In this document: positions 37,073-47,113 of the stretch, one piece after another
Layout of the letters: each line of letters starts with the position of its first letter
Position numbering within the stretch: position 1 is the first letter of the stretch
From: Hansschlegelia quercus
GTDB taxonomy: Bacteria > Pseudomonadota > Alphaproteobacteria > Rhizobiales > Methylopilaceae
Direction: 5' to 3'
NCBI RefSeq assembly: GCF_004310425.1
Contig: NZ_SIUB01000005.1
Coordinates: forward strand, 186,001-250,000
Length of the DNA stretch: 64,000 bases
The notes under the pieces: generated by a model
What the model was told of the DNA's origin: nothing
What the model saw: only the letters and a program-made list of their open reading frames with translations
The model's database searches: none
Position numbers and translations under genes: made by a program

Positions 37073-38451
37073 AGCGGCTCGCGGCCCTTGTCCTCGCTAT
37101 CGCGGCCTTGGCGGGCCCAGCGACGGCCGCGCAGGACTTTCGGCGCACGATCGTCTCCAACGAGGCGATCAAGGACGTGCCGGTGATCGCGCCCCAGGGC
37201 GAGCCGAAGGCGATCGTCGCGCTGATCTCCGACGCCGACGGCTGGACGCCTACCCGTGACGCCGAGGCCGCCGCGCTCGCCAACGAAGGCGCCATGGTCA
37301 TCGAGATCGACATGAAGCGCTACATCGCCGCTTCGATCGCAACCCCGGACCAGGACTGCGTGTTCTTCTCCGGCGACATCGAGGATTTCGCCCGGCTCGC
37401 CGGCAAGACGTTCGATCTCAAGACCTACCGCTTGCCCGTCCTGCTCGGCGTCGGGGCCGGCGGCGACCTCGCTTACGCCATGCTGGCCCAAGCGCCCGCC
37501 AACATGTTTTCCGGCGCGGTCTCGGCCCCCTTCACCGGCCGCCTCGCTTATCCCAAGCCGCTCTGCGACGGCCCGAAATCGACCCGGCAGGACGGCGGCG
37601 ACCTCGTGCTCGGCGACGACCCGCCGGAGCCGCTGCAGGGCGAGTGGCGGATCATGACCGCCGGCGCCGCGCCCCAGACGATTAAGGACTTCGCTGACAA
37701 GCTCGACGCCGACGTTGTCGAGCAGCCGGCCGGCGCCGATCTCGCCGCGCCTGCGCGCGACGCGGCCTTCGACATCGGCGGCGGTGACGCGGACGCGGTG
37801 AACGCGCTGCCGCTCGTCACCTACGAGCCCAAGACCGACACCCCAAAGGGACTGGTCGTCTTCTACGCCGGCGATGGCGGCTGGCGGGATCTCGACAAGA
37901 CGGTCGCAGGCTACATGCAGCAGGAGGGCTACGGCGTCGTCGGCATCGACACGCTGCGCTACTTCTGGAACGAGAAGAGCCCGCGTGAGCTCGGCGACGA
38001 CCTCGAGGCGATCGTCGCCCGCTATGGGACGCAGTGGAAGACGAAGCGCCTGCTGCTCGCGGGTTACTCCTTCGGCGCCGACGTGATCCCCTTCGCTTGG
38101 GGGCACATCTCCCGCCAGGTGCGCTCGCAGGTTCAGCTGATGGCCCTGCTCGGCCTGTCCAAGACGGCCGATTTCGAAGTCAGCGTTTCCGGCTGGCTCG
38201 GCGTCGGATCGGGCGAGCACGACGTCCTCAAGCCCGCAAGCCAGCTGCCGATGGACAAGGTGGTCTGCGTCTACGGCAAGGAGGAGCTCGAGGATTCCGA
38301 CAACGACGTCGCCTGCTCGACCGATTCGATCGCGCCGCAGGCCCGCATGGAGCTCCCCGGCGGCCACCATTACGACGAGAACTACGAAGCCCTCGCCCGC
38401 CGCATCGACGGCGAGTTCGAGAAGCGCCAGGGATTGGTGACGGGGAAGTAA
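37069..38451 (+). CDS. acvB: AcvB/VirJ-type lysyl-phosphatidylglycerol hydrolase
   Basis: AcvB is a periplasmic hydrolase that removes lysine from lysyl-PG and so balances MprF. The 460-residue protein starts with a signal peptide (VKRLAALVLAIAALAGPATA). Its first half is the AcvB-specific domain (ISDADGWTPTRDAEAAAL), and the second half is the VirJ alpha/beta-hydrolase with VVFYAGDGGWRDLDK, the nucleophile elbow AGYSFGAD (Ser near residue 333), and PGGHHYDENY with the likely catalytic His. Start: a GTG overlapping the mprF stop by four bases, so the synthase and hydrolase are coupled. Converges on the toxin gene. Confidence 0.93.
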   Translation: MKRLAALVLAIAALAGPATAAQDFRRTIVSNEAIKDVPVIAPQGEPKAIVALISDADGWTPTRDAEAAALANEGAMVIEIDMKRYIAASIATPDQDCVFFSGDIEDFARLAGKTFDLKTYRLPVLLGVGAGGDLAYAMLAQAPANMFSGAVSAPFTGRLAYPKPLCDGPKSTRQDGGDLVLGDDPPEPLQGEWRIMTAGAAPQTIKDFADKLDADVVEQPAGADLAAPARDAAFDIGGGDADAVNALPLVTYEPKTDTPKGLVVFYAGDGGWRDLDKTVAGYMQQEGYGVVGIDTLRYFWNEKSPRELGDDLEAIVARYGTQWKTKRLLLAGYSFGADVIPFAWGHISRQVRSQVQLMALLGLSKTADFEVSVSGWLGVGSGEHDVLKPASQLPMDKVVCVYGKEELEDSDNDVACSTDSIAPQARMELPGGHHYDENYEALARRIDGEFEKRQGLVTGK

Positions 38452-38458
38452 GTTCGCC

Positions 38459-38815
38459 TTATTCGCTTTTTTCGTGCGTGGACACCGGCGCCGCGAGCCC
38501 GAAGAAAATCAGCATGGCTTCACCGAGTCGGCGCATGTCCTTGTCGCTTAGCCGACCGATTCTTTGTCGAAGTTTCGTCCGCGGCAGAGTCGTAATCTTG
38601 TCGATCATCAACGCGCTTTCAGCGGAGAGCCCGTTCCCATCGCTCGGCATTATTAGGGGGCGCAAAAGTGGCCCCCCTCCTGTCCAACTCGTCAATGCAC
38701 AGATCGTGATCGATTCCGTGGCCTCAAAGGCGTCATCCTGGACTATCACCGAAGGACGCGGCTTCCCCGCATAGTCAGCCCCGCCTGCCGCCGTCCAGAC
38801 TTCGCCACGCTTCAC
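38459..38815 (-). CDS. MazF/PemK family toxin
   Basis: Probable mRNA interferase of a type II toxin-antitoxin pair. The 118-residue protein begins VKRGEVWTAAGGADYAGKPR, the classical MazF entry with the basic/aromatic residues, and continues PSVIVQDDAFEATESITI and LMIDKITTLPRTKLRQRIG, all family motifs. The GTG at 38815 overlaps the antitoxin stop by four bases, the usual antitoxin-first coupling; the longer frame to 38836 is not needed. It is convergent with acvB and both genes look intact. Confidence 0.9.
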   Translation of the reverse strand: MKRGEVWTAAGGADYAGKPRPSVIVQDDAFEATESITICALTSWTGGGPLLRPLIMPSDGNGLSAESALMIDKITTLPRTKLRQRIGRLSDKDMRRLGEAMLIFFGLAAPVSTHEKSE

Positions 38816-39051
38816 CTCCCGTTCTCTTCGGTCCAAGGGTCGATCGAGAGCGAATCGATGAAAGCTTGGTCCTCCGCCTCCTGGGGACTGTTAGCCACCG
38901 CAAGCGATTGCCGTCTGGCTTCCGCTAAGAATTCTGGCGAGCGGACGTCCGGCACCCAGAATTGAACGAGCTTCATCCCTTGGGCGCGTCGTCGCGCCCG
39001 AAGCTGCTGCATCCTTTCACGTGAGGACTTCAAAGCAGGGCGCCCCGTCAT
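38812..39051 (-). CDS. MazE-type antitoxin (DUF3018)
   Basis: Antitoxin of the pair. The 79-residue protein has a DUF3018 pattern: SSRERMQQLRARRRAQGMKL, then VQFWVPDVRSPEFLAEARRQ, followed by an acidic tail (IDSLSIDPWTEENGR) that would bind the toxin. The N-terminal basic part is expected to be the DNA-binding portion for autoregulation. The ATG at 39051 has GAGGG eight bases upstream; an ATG at 39066 is the alternative. Confidence 0.88.
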   Translation of the reverse strand: MTGRPALKSSRERMQQLRARRRAQGMKLVQFWVPDVRSPEFLAEARRQSLAVANSPQEAEDQAFIDSLSIDPWTEENGR

Positions 39052-39193
39052 CGTTCGTGCCCTCATCGCGTCACACGTGACACTATACGGCTGCGCCCGG
39101 CAGCCGCAAACACCTCGATCGACGCCGCCACACTTTCCGCCGCGTGATGAAGAGCCACTTCTAAGGCTCGACCAGCCGAAGGGGCACGCCTCT

Positions 39194-40231
39194 ATGATCG
39201 ATCAGACGCCTCCCACAATCGGGGAACGGCTTGCGCGGATCATCGGCGCGGTGTCGCGCGATCCGGCGGCGCGGGCGGATTTCGAGATGAGCCGCCTGCT
39301 CGACGAGCTCAAGGGTCTTGGCGCCGAGCTCGTCGAGGATCTGACGCCGGAGGAAGCCCGCCGGCAGCCGAGCCTCGCCGACGCCGCGCGCTCATTGCTC
39401 GCGAAGGCCGGCGGGACCCCGGACGATCTTGGCGTCACGACCGAGGATTTGACTTATCGCGGCGCTGAAGGCGACCTGCCCGCCCGCCTCTACAGGCCGC
39501 GCGACGCCGCCGGGCCGCTGCCGACGCTGCTCTATTTCCACGGCGGCGGTTTCGTCTATGGCGATTTCGACGCCTATGACGGCGGCCCGCGCGCCATGGC
39601 CGCGAAGGCCGACTGCCTCGTCGTCTCGGCGCATTACCGGCTCGCGCCGGAGCACAAGTTCCCGGCGGCCCACGATGACGCGGCCGCGGCATGGGACTGG
39701 CTGATCGGCGCCGCCGCAGCGTTCGGCGGCGACGGGACGCGCTTTGCCGTGATGGGCGAGAGCGCCGGCGCCAATCTCGCGGCGCATGTCTCGATCTCCG
39801 CGCGAGACCGCGGTCTGAGGCCGCCCGCCCGGCAGGCGCTGGTCTATCCCATCGCAGGCAGCGACCTTTCGACCGAGTCCTACCGGCTCAATGCGGACGC
39901 GCGGCCGCTCGGCAAGGAGCTGATGCTCTGGATCTTCGGCCACGCGCTGCTGTCCCCCGCCGAGCGCTTCGATCCGCGGATCGACCTCGTGAACTCGAAC
40001 GCCCTCGCAGGCCTGCCGCCGACGACGATCGTCACCGCCGACATCGATCCGCTACGCTCCGAGGGGCTCGCCCTCGCTGAAAAGCTGGAGACCGCCGGCG
40101 TCGCGGTGGAAACGCTCGATTATGCCGGCGTCACCCACGGCTTCTTCGGGCTGACAGACGTCGTCGGCCATGCGCGCGAGGCGCAGGACGCCGTCGGGCG
40201 CAGCCTCAAAGCCGCCTTCGGGCAGGGCTGA
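39194..40231 (+). CDS. Alpha/beta hydrolase, hormone-sensitive-lipase (HSL) family
   Basis: Esterase or lipase of family IV. The 345-residue protein has the oxyanion-hole signature YFHGGGFVYGD, the DYRLAPEHKFP-type motif (here HYRLAPEHKFP), the nucleophile elbow MGESAGANLAAH (Ser near residue 193), a catalytic Asp in TADIDPLRSEG and the His in GVTHGFF. There is no signal peptide, so it is cytoplasmic. The ATG at 39194 is taken as start because the upstream part of the frame has no homology-like features. It runs into the flavin monooxygenase gene with a gap of seven bases. Confidence 0.9.
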   Translation: MIDQTPPTIGERLARIIGAVSRDPAARADFEMSRLLDELKGLGAELVEDLTPEEARRQPSLADAARSLLAKAGGTPDDLGVTTEDLTYRGAEGDLPARLYRPRDAAGPLPTLLYFHGGGFVYGDFDAYDGGPRAMAAKADCLVVSAHYRLAPEHKFPAAHDDAAAAWDWLIGAAAAFGGDGTRFAVMGESAGANLAAHVSISARDRGLRPPARQALVYPIAGSDLSTESYRLNADARPLGKELMLWIFGHALLSPAERFDPRIDLVNSNALAGLPPTTIVTADIDPLRSEGLALAEKLETAGVAVETLDYAGVTHGFFGLTDVVGHAREAQDAVGRSLKAAFGQG

Positions 40232-40238
40232 ACGGCTT

Positions 40239-41450
40239 ATGCCCGCGACCATCAGGACGGCGGTCGCGATCGTGGGCGGAGGGCCTGCGGGCCTGATGCT
40301 CGGCCTTCTCCTCGCCCGCGCCGGCGTTGAGACGATCGTGCTGGAGAAGCACGCCGACTTTCTGCGCGACTTCCGAGGCGACACGATCCATCCGTCGACG
40401 CTCGCCGCGCTCGACGATATCGGCCTTCTCGATCGTTTCTTGGCGATCCCGCATGAGAAGGTCGAAACGCTGACGGGCTTCGTCGAAGACGAGCCGTTCA
40501 TGATCGCCGATTTCCGCCATCTGCCGACGCGCTGCCGCTTCATCGCGATGACGCCGCAGTGGAATTTCCTCGATCTTCTGGCCGCGGAGGCGGAGCGCCA
40601 TTCCTGCTTCCGGTTGCTCCGCCAGGCGGAGGGAGTTTCACTGCTGAGGAAGAAGGGCCGCGTCTCGGGCGTCGTCGCCAAGACGCCGGACGGCGCAATC
40701 GAGATCGAGGCGGAGCTCGTCGTCGGCTGCGACGGACGGCGCTCGATGGTGCGCGAGCAGGCGGGCCTCGAACGGATCGAGATCGGCGCGCCGATGGACG
40801 TCATGTGGTTCCGCATGTCGCGGAAGGAGAGCGATGGAGACGCGACCGCGGGACGGTTTAGCGCCGGCGCGATCATGGTCGCGATCAACCGCGGCGATTA
40901 CTGGCAGTGCGCCTATGTCGTGCCCAAGGGCGGAGCCGACGAGGAGAGGGCAAAGGGGATCGCCGCCTTCCGCTCGACCGTCGCTCGGCTCGCGCCTTTC
41001 GCCGCCGACCGTACGGCCGAGATCGCGGACTGGGAGCAGGTGAGCCTGCTGACGGTTGCGGTCGACCGGCTGACGCGATGGCACGCTCCCGGCGTGCTCT
41101 GCATCGGCGACGCCGCCCACGCCATGTCGCCGGTGGGCGGGGTCGGCGTGAACCTCGCCGTGCAGGACGCCATCGCGACCGCGAACCTGATCGCGCGGCC
41201 GCTCCGGGACGGCCGCTTGACCGAGGCCGATCTCGCGCGCGTCCAGGCGCGCCGCGCATGGCCGACGAAGCTGACGCAGGCCCTTCAGGTGATGGTGCAG
41301 AACCGGGTGATCGCGCCGACGCTTCGCCGACAGGGGAAGCTTTCGCCGCCGCTTGCTCTAAAAGCGCTCAGAACTTTCCCCGTGCTCGCCCGGCTGCCGG
41401 CCCGCGTCGTCGGCATGGGGTTTCGCCCGGAGCGTCCCGCCCCGCTTTAA
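40239..41450 (+). CDS. FAD-dependent monooxygenase, UbiH/PHBH-like
   Basis: A flavin aromatic hydroxylase-type enzyme of 403 residues. The N-terminal FAD motif is VAIVGGGPAGLMLGLLLA, the mid-protein DG motif is VVGCDGRRSMVREQAG, and the second FAD motif is LCIGDAAHAMSPVGGVGVNL. These three identify class A flavoprotein monooxygenases. The substrate is not evident; the RGDTIHPSTLAALDDIGLLD segment is common in a clade of uncharacterised alphaproteobacterial members. Its end overlaps the convergent bolA gene by four bases. Confidence 0.88.
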   Translation: MPATIRTAVAIVGGGPAGLMLGLLLARAGVETIVLEKHADFLRDFRGDTIHPSTLAALDDIGLLDRFLAIPHEKVETLTGFVEDEPFMIADFRHLPTRCRFIAMTPQWNFLDLLAAEAERHSCFRLLRQAEGVSLLRKKGRVSGVVAKTPDGAIEIEAELVVGCDGRRSMVREQAGLERIEIGAPMDVMWFRMSRKESDGDATAGRFSAGAIMVAINRGDYWQCAYVVPKGGADEERAKGIAAFRSTVARLAPFAADRTAEIADWEQVSLLTVAVDRLTRWHAPGVLCIGDAAHAMSPVGGVGVNLAVQDAIATANLIARPLRDGRLTEADLARVQARRAWPTKLTQALQVMVQNRVIAPTLRRQGKLSPPLALKALRTFPVLARLPARVVGMGFRPERPAPL

Positions 41451-41725
41451 GGCCGGCCGGGCTCTTCCGGCGCGCGGGCGTCGATCGCGAGCGCGTGGAT
41501 CGGACCGGCGAGTTCGCTCGCGAGCAGGGCATTGACCCGCCGGTGCCGGTCGATCCGGCTCATGCCTGAAAAAGCGGCCGAGACGACGCGGACCCGGAAA
41601 TGCGTTTCGCCTTCGGGCCGCGCGCCGGCATGGCCGGCGTGGAGATGGCTCTCGTCGACGATCTCCAGCCGCTCGGGCGCGAGCGCTTCGGCAAGCGTCT
41701 GTTCGATCCTGTCGCGCACGCTCAT
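41447..41725 (-). CDS. bolA: BolA family protein
   Basis: BolA proteins pair with monothiol glutaredoxins in Fe-S and iron signalling. The 92-residue protein starts VRDRIEQTLAEAL, has IVDESHLHAGHAGA with the conserved His residues, then THFRVRVVSAAF and the RHRRVNALLASEL helix ending in IHALAIDARAPEE. All are BolA signatures. It stands head to head with the J-domain gene, a neighbourhood conserved in Hyphomicrobiales. Confidence 0.94.
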   Translation of the reverse strand: MSVRDRIEQTLAEALAPERLEIVDESHLHAGHAGARPEGETHFRVRVVSAAFSGMSRIDRHRRVNALLASELAGPIHALAIDARAPEEPGRP

Positions 41726-41882
41726 CTTAACCCTCTGTTAACTCCGAAGCGGCGCGTATGAACCGCCCCTTGTTCCTCACGTCGGCGCGTTCCGGCCGGC
41801 CGTCAACCCTCTTCCGGCGAAGGCCGGTTTGCGACGAGGCGCGCTTGTTCGTGTGCGCCCCGGCGCCCATAATGGCCGCGTG

Positions 41883-42524
41883 ATGAAACTCGATAGTCCC
41901 TGGTTCGACCGCATCCGCGTTTCGCGGGCCTCCCCCGCCGAGAAGCGACCGGAGCCGAAGGCGGCGACGTGCGACCACCCCGGCTGCCGCGCGCCCGGCG
42001 CTCATCGCGCGCCCAAGGGCCGCGACCGCGAGAACGAGTACTGGCGCTTCTGCCTCGAGCACGTGCGTCAGTACAACCAGTCCTACAACTTCTTCTCCGG
42101 CATGTCGGACGAGGCTCTGCGCGCCTATGAGAAGGATGCGCATGTCGGCCACCGTCCGACCTGGAGCATGGGACGCAACGGCTCGGCGACCCCGGACGAG
42201 CGCAAGAAGAACCACAGCGCCAAGGGCGCGCGCCGCGGCTGGGCCAGCGACTTCGTCTTCGAAGACGCTTTCCGCATGTTCAACGAGGACGGCAGTCCGC
42301 GGGAGAAGCCGGAACCCGAGCGCGAGCTCAAGAAGGTCGAGCGCAAGTCGCTGGAAGCGCTCAATCTCGGCGCCTCGGCCGGCCCGGACGAGATCAAGGC
42401 GCGCTACAAGGAGCTCGTGAAGCGGCTGCATCCCGACGCCAATGGGGGTGACCGCAGCACCGAGGACAAATTGCGCGAGATCATCCAAGCCTATAACTAT
42501 CTGCGATCCGCCGGCTTCTGCTGA
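41883..42524 (+). CDS. J-domain protein with N-terminal Cys/His cluster
   Basis: A 213-residue DnaJ-like co-chaperone. The J domain is at the C-terminus (about residues 150-213): ALNLGASAGPDEIKARYKEL, the HPD tripeptide in KRLHPDANGGD, and IIQAYNYLRS. The N-terminal half holds CDHPGC and, 33 residues later, CLEH, spaced like a small zinc-binding fold, then KGRDRENEYWRF and YNFFSGMSD. This arrangement is a recognised alphaproteobacterial family usually placed directly upstream of cobS. The ATG at 41883 was chosen since the upstream codons overlap the bolA promoter region. Confidence 0.9.
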   Translation: MKLDSPWFDRIRVSRASPAEKRPEPKAATCDHPGCRAPGAHRAPKGRDRENEYWRFCLEHVRQYNQSYNFFSGMSDEALRAYEKDAHVGHRPTWSMGRNGSATPDERKKNHSAKGARRGWASDFVFEDAFRMFNEDGSPREKPEPERELKKVERKSLEALNLGASAGPDEIKARYKELVKRLHPDANGGDRSTEDKLREIIQAYNYLRSAGFC

Positions 42525-42594
42525 TCGTTAGACCTCAAGTCCACGCGCGCCATCTCCTCGCGCGGGTCGACGAACGCCCCGGCCGGGAGGCCCC

Positions 42595-43593
42595 ATGACC
42601 GCACTGATAGACGCACCGTCCGCCGATAGCCTCCTGCCCGACATGAAGGTGTCGGTCCGGCAGTTGTTCGGCATCGACAGCGATCTTGAGGTTCCGGCCT
42701 TCGGCGAGGCGCACGGCGCGGTGCCCGACCTCGATCCCGATTATCTGTTCGACCACGACACGACGCTCGCGATCCTCGCAGGCTTTGCGAAGAACCGCCG
42801 CGTCATGGTCACGGGCTATCACGGCACTGGCAAATCGACCCATATCGAGCAGGTCGCCGCCAGGCTGAACTGGCCCTGCGTGCGCGTGAACCTCGACAGC
42901 CATGTCAGCCGCATCGACCTGATCGGCAAGGACGCCATCGTCCTCAAGGAAGGCAAGCAGGTCACCGAATTCCGTGACGGCATCCTGCCCTGGGCGCTGC
43001 AGAACAACGTCGCGCTGGTGTTCGACGAATACGACGCCGGACGGCCGGACGTGATGTTCGTCATCCAGCGCGTGCTGGAGGTCTCCGGCAAGCTCACTTT
43101 GCTCGACCAGAAGCGGGTGCTGCGCCCCCACCCCGCCTTCCGCCTGTTCGCGACGGCGAACACGGTCGGCCTCGGCGACACCTCGGGCCTCTATCACGGC
43201 ACGCAGCAGATCAATCAGGGCCAGATGGACCGCTGGTCCATCGTCACCACGCTGAACTATCTCGCGCATGACAGGGAGGTCGACATCGTGCTCGCGAAGT
43301 CGCCCAGCCATCGCGACAGCCCGACCGGCCGCGATACCGTGTCGAAGATGGTCAGGCTCGCCGACCTCACCCGCCAGGCCTTCATCAACGGCGACCTGTC
43401 GACCGTGATGAGCCCGCGCACCGTCATTACCTGGGCGGAGAACGCGGACATCTTCGGCGATCTCGGCTTCGCCTTCCGCCTGACCTTCCTGAACAAATGC
43501 GACGAGCTCGAGCGTTCACTCGTCGCCGAATTCTACCAGCGCTGCTTCGGCAAGGAGCTGCCGGAAAGCGCGGTCAACGTCGCGATGAGCTGA
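42595..43593 (+). CDS. cobS: Cobaltochelatase subunit CobS
   Basis: AAA+ subunit of the aerobic cobalt chelatase (CobNST), which inserts Co2+ into hydrogenobyrinate a,c-diamide in cobalamin synthesis. The 332-residue protein has Walker [10 protein letters not shown], Walker [14 protein letters not shown], sensor motif FATANTVG and the [11 protein letters not shown] region. The N-terminal [18 protein letters not shown] is the usual CobS beginning. It lies 10 bases upstream of cobT. CobN is not in the window. Confidence 0.96.
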   Translation: MTALIDAPSADSLLPDMKVSVRQLFGIDSDLEVPAFGEAHGAVPDLDPDYLFDHDTTLAILAGFAKNRRVMVTGYHGTGKSTHIEQVAARLNWPCVRVNLDSHVSRIDLIGKDAIVLKEGKQVTEFRDGILPWALQNNVALVFDEYDAGRPDVMFVIQRVLEVSGKLTLLDQKRVLRPHPAFRLFATANTVGLGDTSGLYHGTQQINQGQMDRWSIVTTLNYLAHDREVDIVLAKSPSHRDSPTGRDTVSKMVRLADLTRQAFINGDLSTVMSPRTVITWAENADIFGDLGFAFRLTFLNKCDELERSLVAEFYQRCFGKELPESAVNVAMS

Positions 43594-43603
43594 CGGGGAC
43601 CCG

Positions 43604-45490
43604 TTGATCTCCAACCGCAAGCCAGGCGAAAAGCCCGCCCCGCCCTCCGAGCCGCTGAAGCGGGCGGTGGCGGGCTGCTTGCGCGCGATTTCCGGCAACC
43701 CTGATGTCGAGGTGACCTTCGCGTCCGAGCGGCCGGCGCTGGTCGGGCCGAAGGCGCGCTTGCCGGAGCCGCCGCGCCGCCTGTCCGCCGAAGACGTCTC
43801 GATCCTGCGCGGCTACGCGGATTCCATGGCGCTCCGCCTCGCCTGCCATGACGCCGCGACTCACTCCAAGCTCGCGCCGCAGGGCGCAGAGGCGCGCGCG
43901 GTGTTCGACGCGGTCGAGCAGGCCCGCGTGGAGGCGATCGGCTCTCGGCGTATGACCGGCTCGGCCGCCAATCTCTCCGCCATGCTCGAGGACCGCTATC
44001 ATCGCGGCCCCTACGCCGAGATCACCGACCGGGCCGACGCGCCGTTGCAGGATGCCGTCTCGCTCATGGTCCGGGAGCGGCTGACCGGCCAGAAGCCGCC
44101 GGAGGCCGCCCGCAAGCTCGTGGAGCTCTGGCGGCCGTGGATCGAGGAGAAGGCTGGCAAGAACCTCGCGCGGCTCGATCAGGTGCTCGAAAACCAGAAC
44201 GCCTACGCCCGCACGATCCGTGACCTCCTGACCTCGCTCGACATGGGCGAGGAGCTGTCCTCCGACCGCGAACGCAACGAAGAGGACGGCGAGAACGAGG
44301 GCCAGGATCCCCCGCCGCAGGAGGGCGAGGCCGCCGACGCTCCGCAGGAAGAGAGCGACGGCGCCGATCAGGCGGAGTCCGAGGCTTCCGCCGAGCATGA
44401 CGAGGACGCCGAGCAGATGGAGGCGGCGGACGCGCCGCCGACGGACAGCCCGGACGACGAGGAGCTCGGCGAGGCCGAAGAGGCGACCGAGCCGTGGCGT
44501 CCGAAGGACGAGCCCCGCGCCGAGCGAGAGCGTCCGGACTACGTCGCCTTCACCACCAAGTTCGACGAGGAGGCGCTAGCCGAGGAGCTCTGTGACCCTG
44601 AAGAGCTCGCGCGCCTGCGATCCTATCTCGACAAACAGCTCTCGGCCCTTCAGGGCGTGGTCGGCCGGCTCGCAAACCGCCTGCAGCGCCGCCTGCTCGC
44701 GCAGCAGAGCCGCGCCTGGGATTTCGACCTCGAGGAAGGCATGCTCGATCCTGCGCGCCTGTCCCGCGTCGTGATCGATCCGATGAGCGCGCTCACTTTC
44801 ATGCGCGAGCGCGATACCGACTTCCGCGATACGGTCGTCACCCTGCTGCTCGACAATTCCGGTTCTATGCGCGGCCGTCCGATCACGGTCGCGGCGACCT
44901 GCGCGGACATCCTGGCCCGGACGCTTGAGCGCTGCGGCGTCAAGGTCGAGATCCTCGGCTTCACCACCCGCGCCTGGAAGGGCGGCCAGGCGCGCGAGCA
45001 ATGGCTGGCCGCGGGCAAGCCGATGGGCCCCGGCCGGCTGAACGACCTTCGCCACATCATCTACAAGGCTGCCGACGCGCCCTGGCGGCGGACCCGGCGC
45101 AACCTCGGCCTGATGATGCGCGAGGGGCTGCTCAAGGAGAACATCGACGGCGAGGCGTTGGTCTGGGCGCATGAGCGCCTGCTGCGCCGGCCCGAGCAGC
45201 GCCGCATCCTGATGGTGATCTCCGACGGCGCGCCGGTCGATGATTCCACGCTGTCGGTGAATGTCGGCAACTATCTCGAGAAGCATCTGCGCCGCGTCAT
45301 CGCCGAGATCGAGACGCGCTCTCCCGTCGAGCTGATCGCGATCGGCATCGGCCACGACGTCACCCGTTACTACAAGCGCGCCGTCACCATCGTCGACGCC
45401 GAGGAGCTCGGCGGCGTGATGACCGAAAAGCTCGCCGAACTGTTTGACGAGACTCCGGCGGCGGCGCCCAAGCGACACGCCAGAGCGTGA
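43604..45490 (+). CDS. cobT: Cobaltochelatase subunit CobT
   Basis: Partner of CobS, forming the AAA+/VWA ring that drives CobN. The 628-residue protein has an N-terminal globular part, a highly acidic low-complexity stretch (about residues 215-315, rich in Glu/Asp) and a C-terminal von Willebrand A domain with the MIDAS motif [11 protein letters not shown] and later [11 protein letters not shown]. The start is a TTG at 43604 with GGGGA upstream; the next residues SNRKPGEK fit homologues. It overlaps the next gene by four bases (GTGA). Confidence 0.95.
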   Translation: MISNRKPGEKPAPPSEPLKRAVAGCLRAISGNPDVEVTFASERPALVGPKARLPEPPRRLSAEDVSILRGYADSMALRLACHDAATHSKLAPQGAEARAVFDAVEQARVEAIGSRRMTGSAANLSAMLEDRYHRGPYAEITDRADAPLQDAVSLMVRERLTGQKPPEAARKLVELWRPWIEEKAGKNLARLDQVLENQNAYARTIRDLLTSLDMGEELSSDRERNEEDGENEGQDPPPQEGEAADAPQEESDGADQAESEASAEHDEDAEQMEAADAPPTDSPDDEELGEAEEATEPWRPKDEPRAERERPDYVAFTTKFDEEALAEELCDPEELARLRSYLDKQLSALQGVVGRLANRLQRRLLAQQSRAWDFDLEEGMLDPARLSRVVIDPMSALTFMRERDTDFRDTVVTLLLDNSGSMRGRPITVAATCADILARTLERCGVKVEILGFTTRAWKGGQAREQWLAAGKPMGPGRLNDLRHIIYKAADAPWRRTRRNLGLMMREGLLKENIDGEALVWAHERLLRRPEQRRILMVISDGAPVDDSTLSVNVGNYLEKHLRRVIAEIETRSPVELIAIGIGHDVTRYYKRAVTIVDAEELGGVMTEKLAELFDETPAAAPKRHARA

Positions 45491-46473
45491 TCCGACGCCT
45501 CGCCTGCTTGATCGCGTTGGCGCTCGTCTTCGGCCAGTCCGCCGAGGCCGCAGAGCCGGATGCTATCGAGGTCTCCTCCACGCCGATCGACCGCTTCGAC
45601 CCCGCTACGCCGATCGGCGCGCCTTACGGGAAGCTGGTCTTTCTCGGCGGTCTTCAGCTCCGGTCGTCCGATCCCGATTTCGGCGGCCTTTCGGGCCTGC
45701 GCATCTCCGCGGACGGATCCGATTTCACGGCGATCAGCGACCGCGGAAACTGGTTCCGGGGCAAGCTCATTTATGACGGCTCGCGCCCAGCGGCGCTGAC
45801 GAACGTCACCCGCGCGCCGACGCCCGGACGCGATGGCCAGCCTCTGCCCGGCCGCCGTGGCTTCGACACCGAGAGCCTGGAAATCCAGGGGCGGGTCGCG
45901 TGGACCGCAGCCGAACGCGTGAACTGGCTGATACGCTATCCGCTCGGATCCGACGGCCGACCCACAGGGCGCGGGACGCTCGTGCCGCTCCCCGGTGCCG
46001 CCGCCCGTGCGCCGGTGGGGACCGGCTACGAGGCGATCGCCGCCTTGGCGACCGGTGGCGTCGTGCTCGTCGCCGAGAGGTTCCTCGACGAGGAAGGCGA
46101 CAATCGAGGCTTCGTGGCGGGGGTGGACAAACCTTTCGCCTTCGCGGTGCGCCGGACGGACGATTTCTCGCCGACGGACATGGTGCGGCTGCCGGACGAC
46201 GGCTTCGTCCTGCTCGAACGGCGCTGGCGACCGCCTTTCTCTCTCTCCGTGCGCATTCGCCTCCTTGCGGCCGCGGACATCCGCCCCGGCGCCCGCATCG
46301 ACGGTCCGACGCTGATGCAGGCGACGCTGTCCCAGCAGATCGACAATTTCGAAGGGATCTCGGCGCACCACGCGCCCGACGGACGCACCGTGCTGACGCT
46401 GGTCTCCGACGACAACTTTTCGGTGTTCCAGCGCACCCTGCTGATGCAGTTCGCGCTGGGACCGGATCGCTAA
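45487..46473 (+). CDS. Secreted esterase-like/phytase-like protein
   Basis: A 328-residue exported protein with a signal peptide ([19 protein letters not shown]) and the esterase-like phytase domain: [20 protein letters not shown], then [31 protein letters not shown] and [13 protein letters not shown]. These D/E-rich loops recur in this beta-propeller-like family. It is a common downstream partner of cobT in this group, though no functional tie is known. Start: a GTG overlapping the cobT stop by four bases. Substrate unknown. Confidence 0.86.
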   Translation: MIRRLACLIALALVFGQSAEAAEPDAIEVSSTPIDRFDPATPIGAPYGKLVFLGGLQLRSSDPDFGGLSGLRISADGSDFTAISDRGNWFRGKLIYDGSRPAALTNVTRAPTPGRDGQPLPGRRGFDTESLEIQGRVAWTAAERVNWLIRYPLGSDGRPTGRGTLVPLPGAAARAPVGTGYEAIAALATGGVVLVAERFLDEEGDNRGFVAGVDKPFAFAVRRTDDFSPTDMVRLPDDGFVLLERRWRPPFSLSVRIRLLAAADIRPGARIDGPTLMQATLSQQIDNFEGISAHHAPDGRTVLTLVSDDNFSVFQRTLLMQFALGPDR

Positions 46474-46482
46474 ACCCGCCGA

Positions 46483-47034
46483 TTACTCGATCTTCGGCGC
46501 CGGCATGTCGCGGACATTGATCACCTTGCCGCCGCCAAGATCGATATCGCCGGGCTTGTAGCCGGATTTGCACTCGCCGACGCGCTTGGCCTGGATCGTC
46601 GTTTCCTGCGAGGTCGGGCCGGCCGGGGCGACCTTGTCGAAGTTGCCTGGCGAGTCCCGCTGACCTTCCATCGTGACCTTGGTCTTCATCGTGTAGGCGG
46701 CGTCGAAGTCGCCGGTGACGACGGTGTGCGAGGTCGACTTCATCTCGCCGAGGGCGCACTCGCTCTCGAGGATGATGGAGTCGCCCTCCTTTGTCTGATC
46801 CTGGCGCGAGCACATGGTCGAAGCCATGCCGCCGAACCGCTCGTTCAGCAGCTTGTCCGTCTCGTCGTTGAGGCACATCGTGATGATCTGCGGCGGCATC
46901 GCGGCCGTGTCGACCGAGATGCTCATGTCCCACTGACCGGGCTTGCGCGGCGGAAGGTGGAAGCCCTGCGCCGCGAGGAGCGCGCTCGACGCCGCGATCA
47001 GCGGCAGAGCGAGGATGATTGCCTTCGAACGCAT
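46483..47034 (-). CDS. DUF3617 family exported protein
   Basis: A 183-residue protein with a signal peptide (KAIILALPLIAASSALLAA) and the DUF3617 pattern: RKPGQWDMSISVD at the start of the mature part, the Cys in TMCLNDETD, SECALGEMKSTSHTVVTGD and MKTKVTMEGQRD. Paired Cys residues suggest disulfides in the periplasm. The function of the family is unknown. The ATG at 47034 was chosen because AAGGGAAG precedes it and the signal peptide begins there; the frame opens further up at 47097. Confidence 0.88.
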   Translation of the reverse strand: MRSKAIILALPLIAASSALLAAQGFHLPPRKPGQWDMSISVDTAAMPPQIITMCLNDETDKLLNERFGGMASTMCSRQDQTKEGDSIILESECALGEMKSTSHTVVTGDFDAAYTMKTKVTMEGQRDSPGNFDKVAPAGPTSQETTIQAKRVGECKSGYKPGDIDLGGGKVINVRDMPAPKIE

Positions 47035-47113
47035 GGACTTCTTCCCTTGAGACGTCTTGTTTTGGCGATCCAGACCACGCCGCGCGCAAAGCCGCAAGCG
47101 CCTGGGCTCCGCG

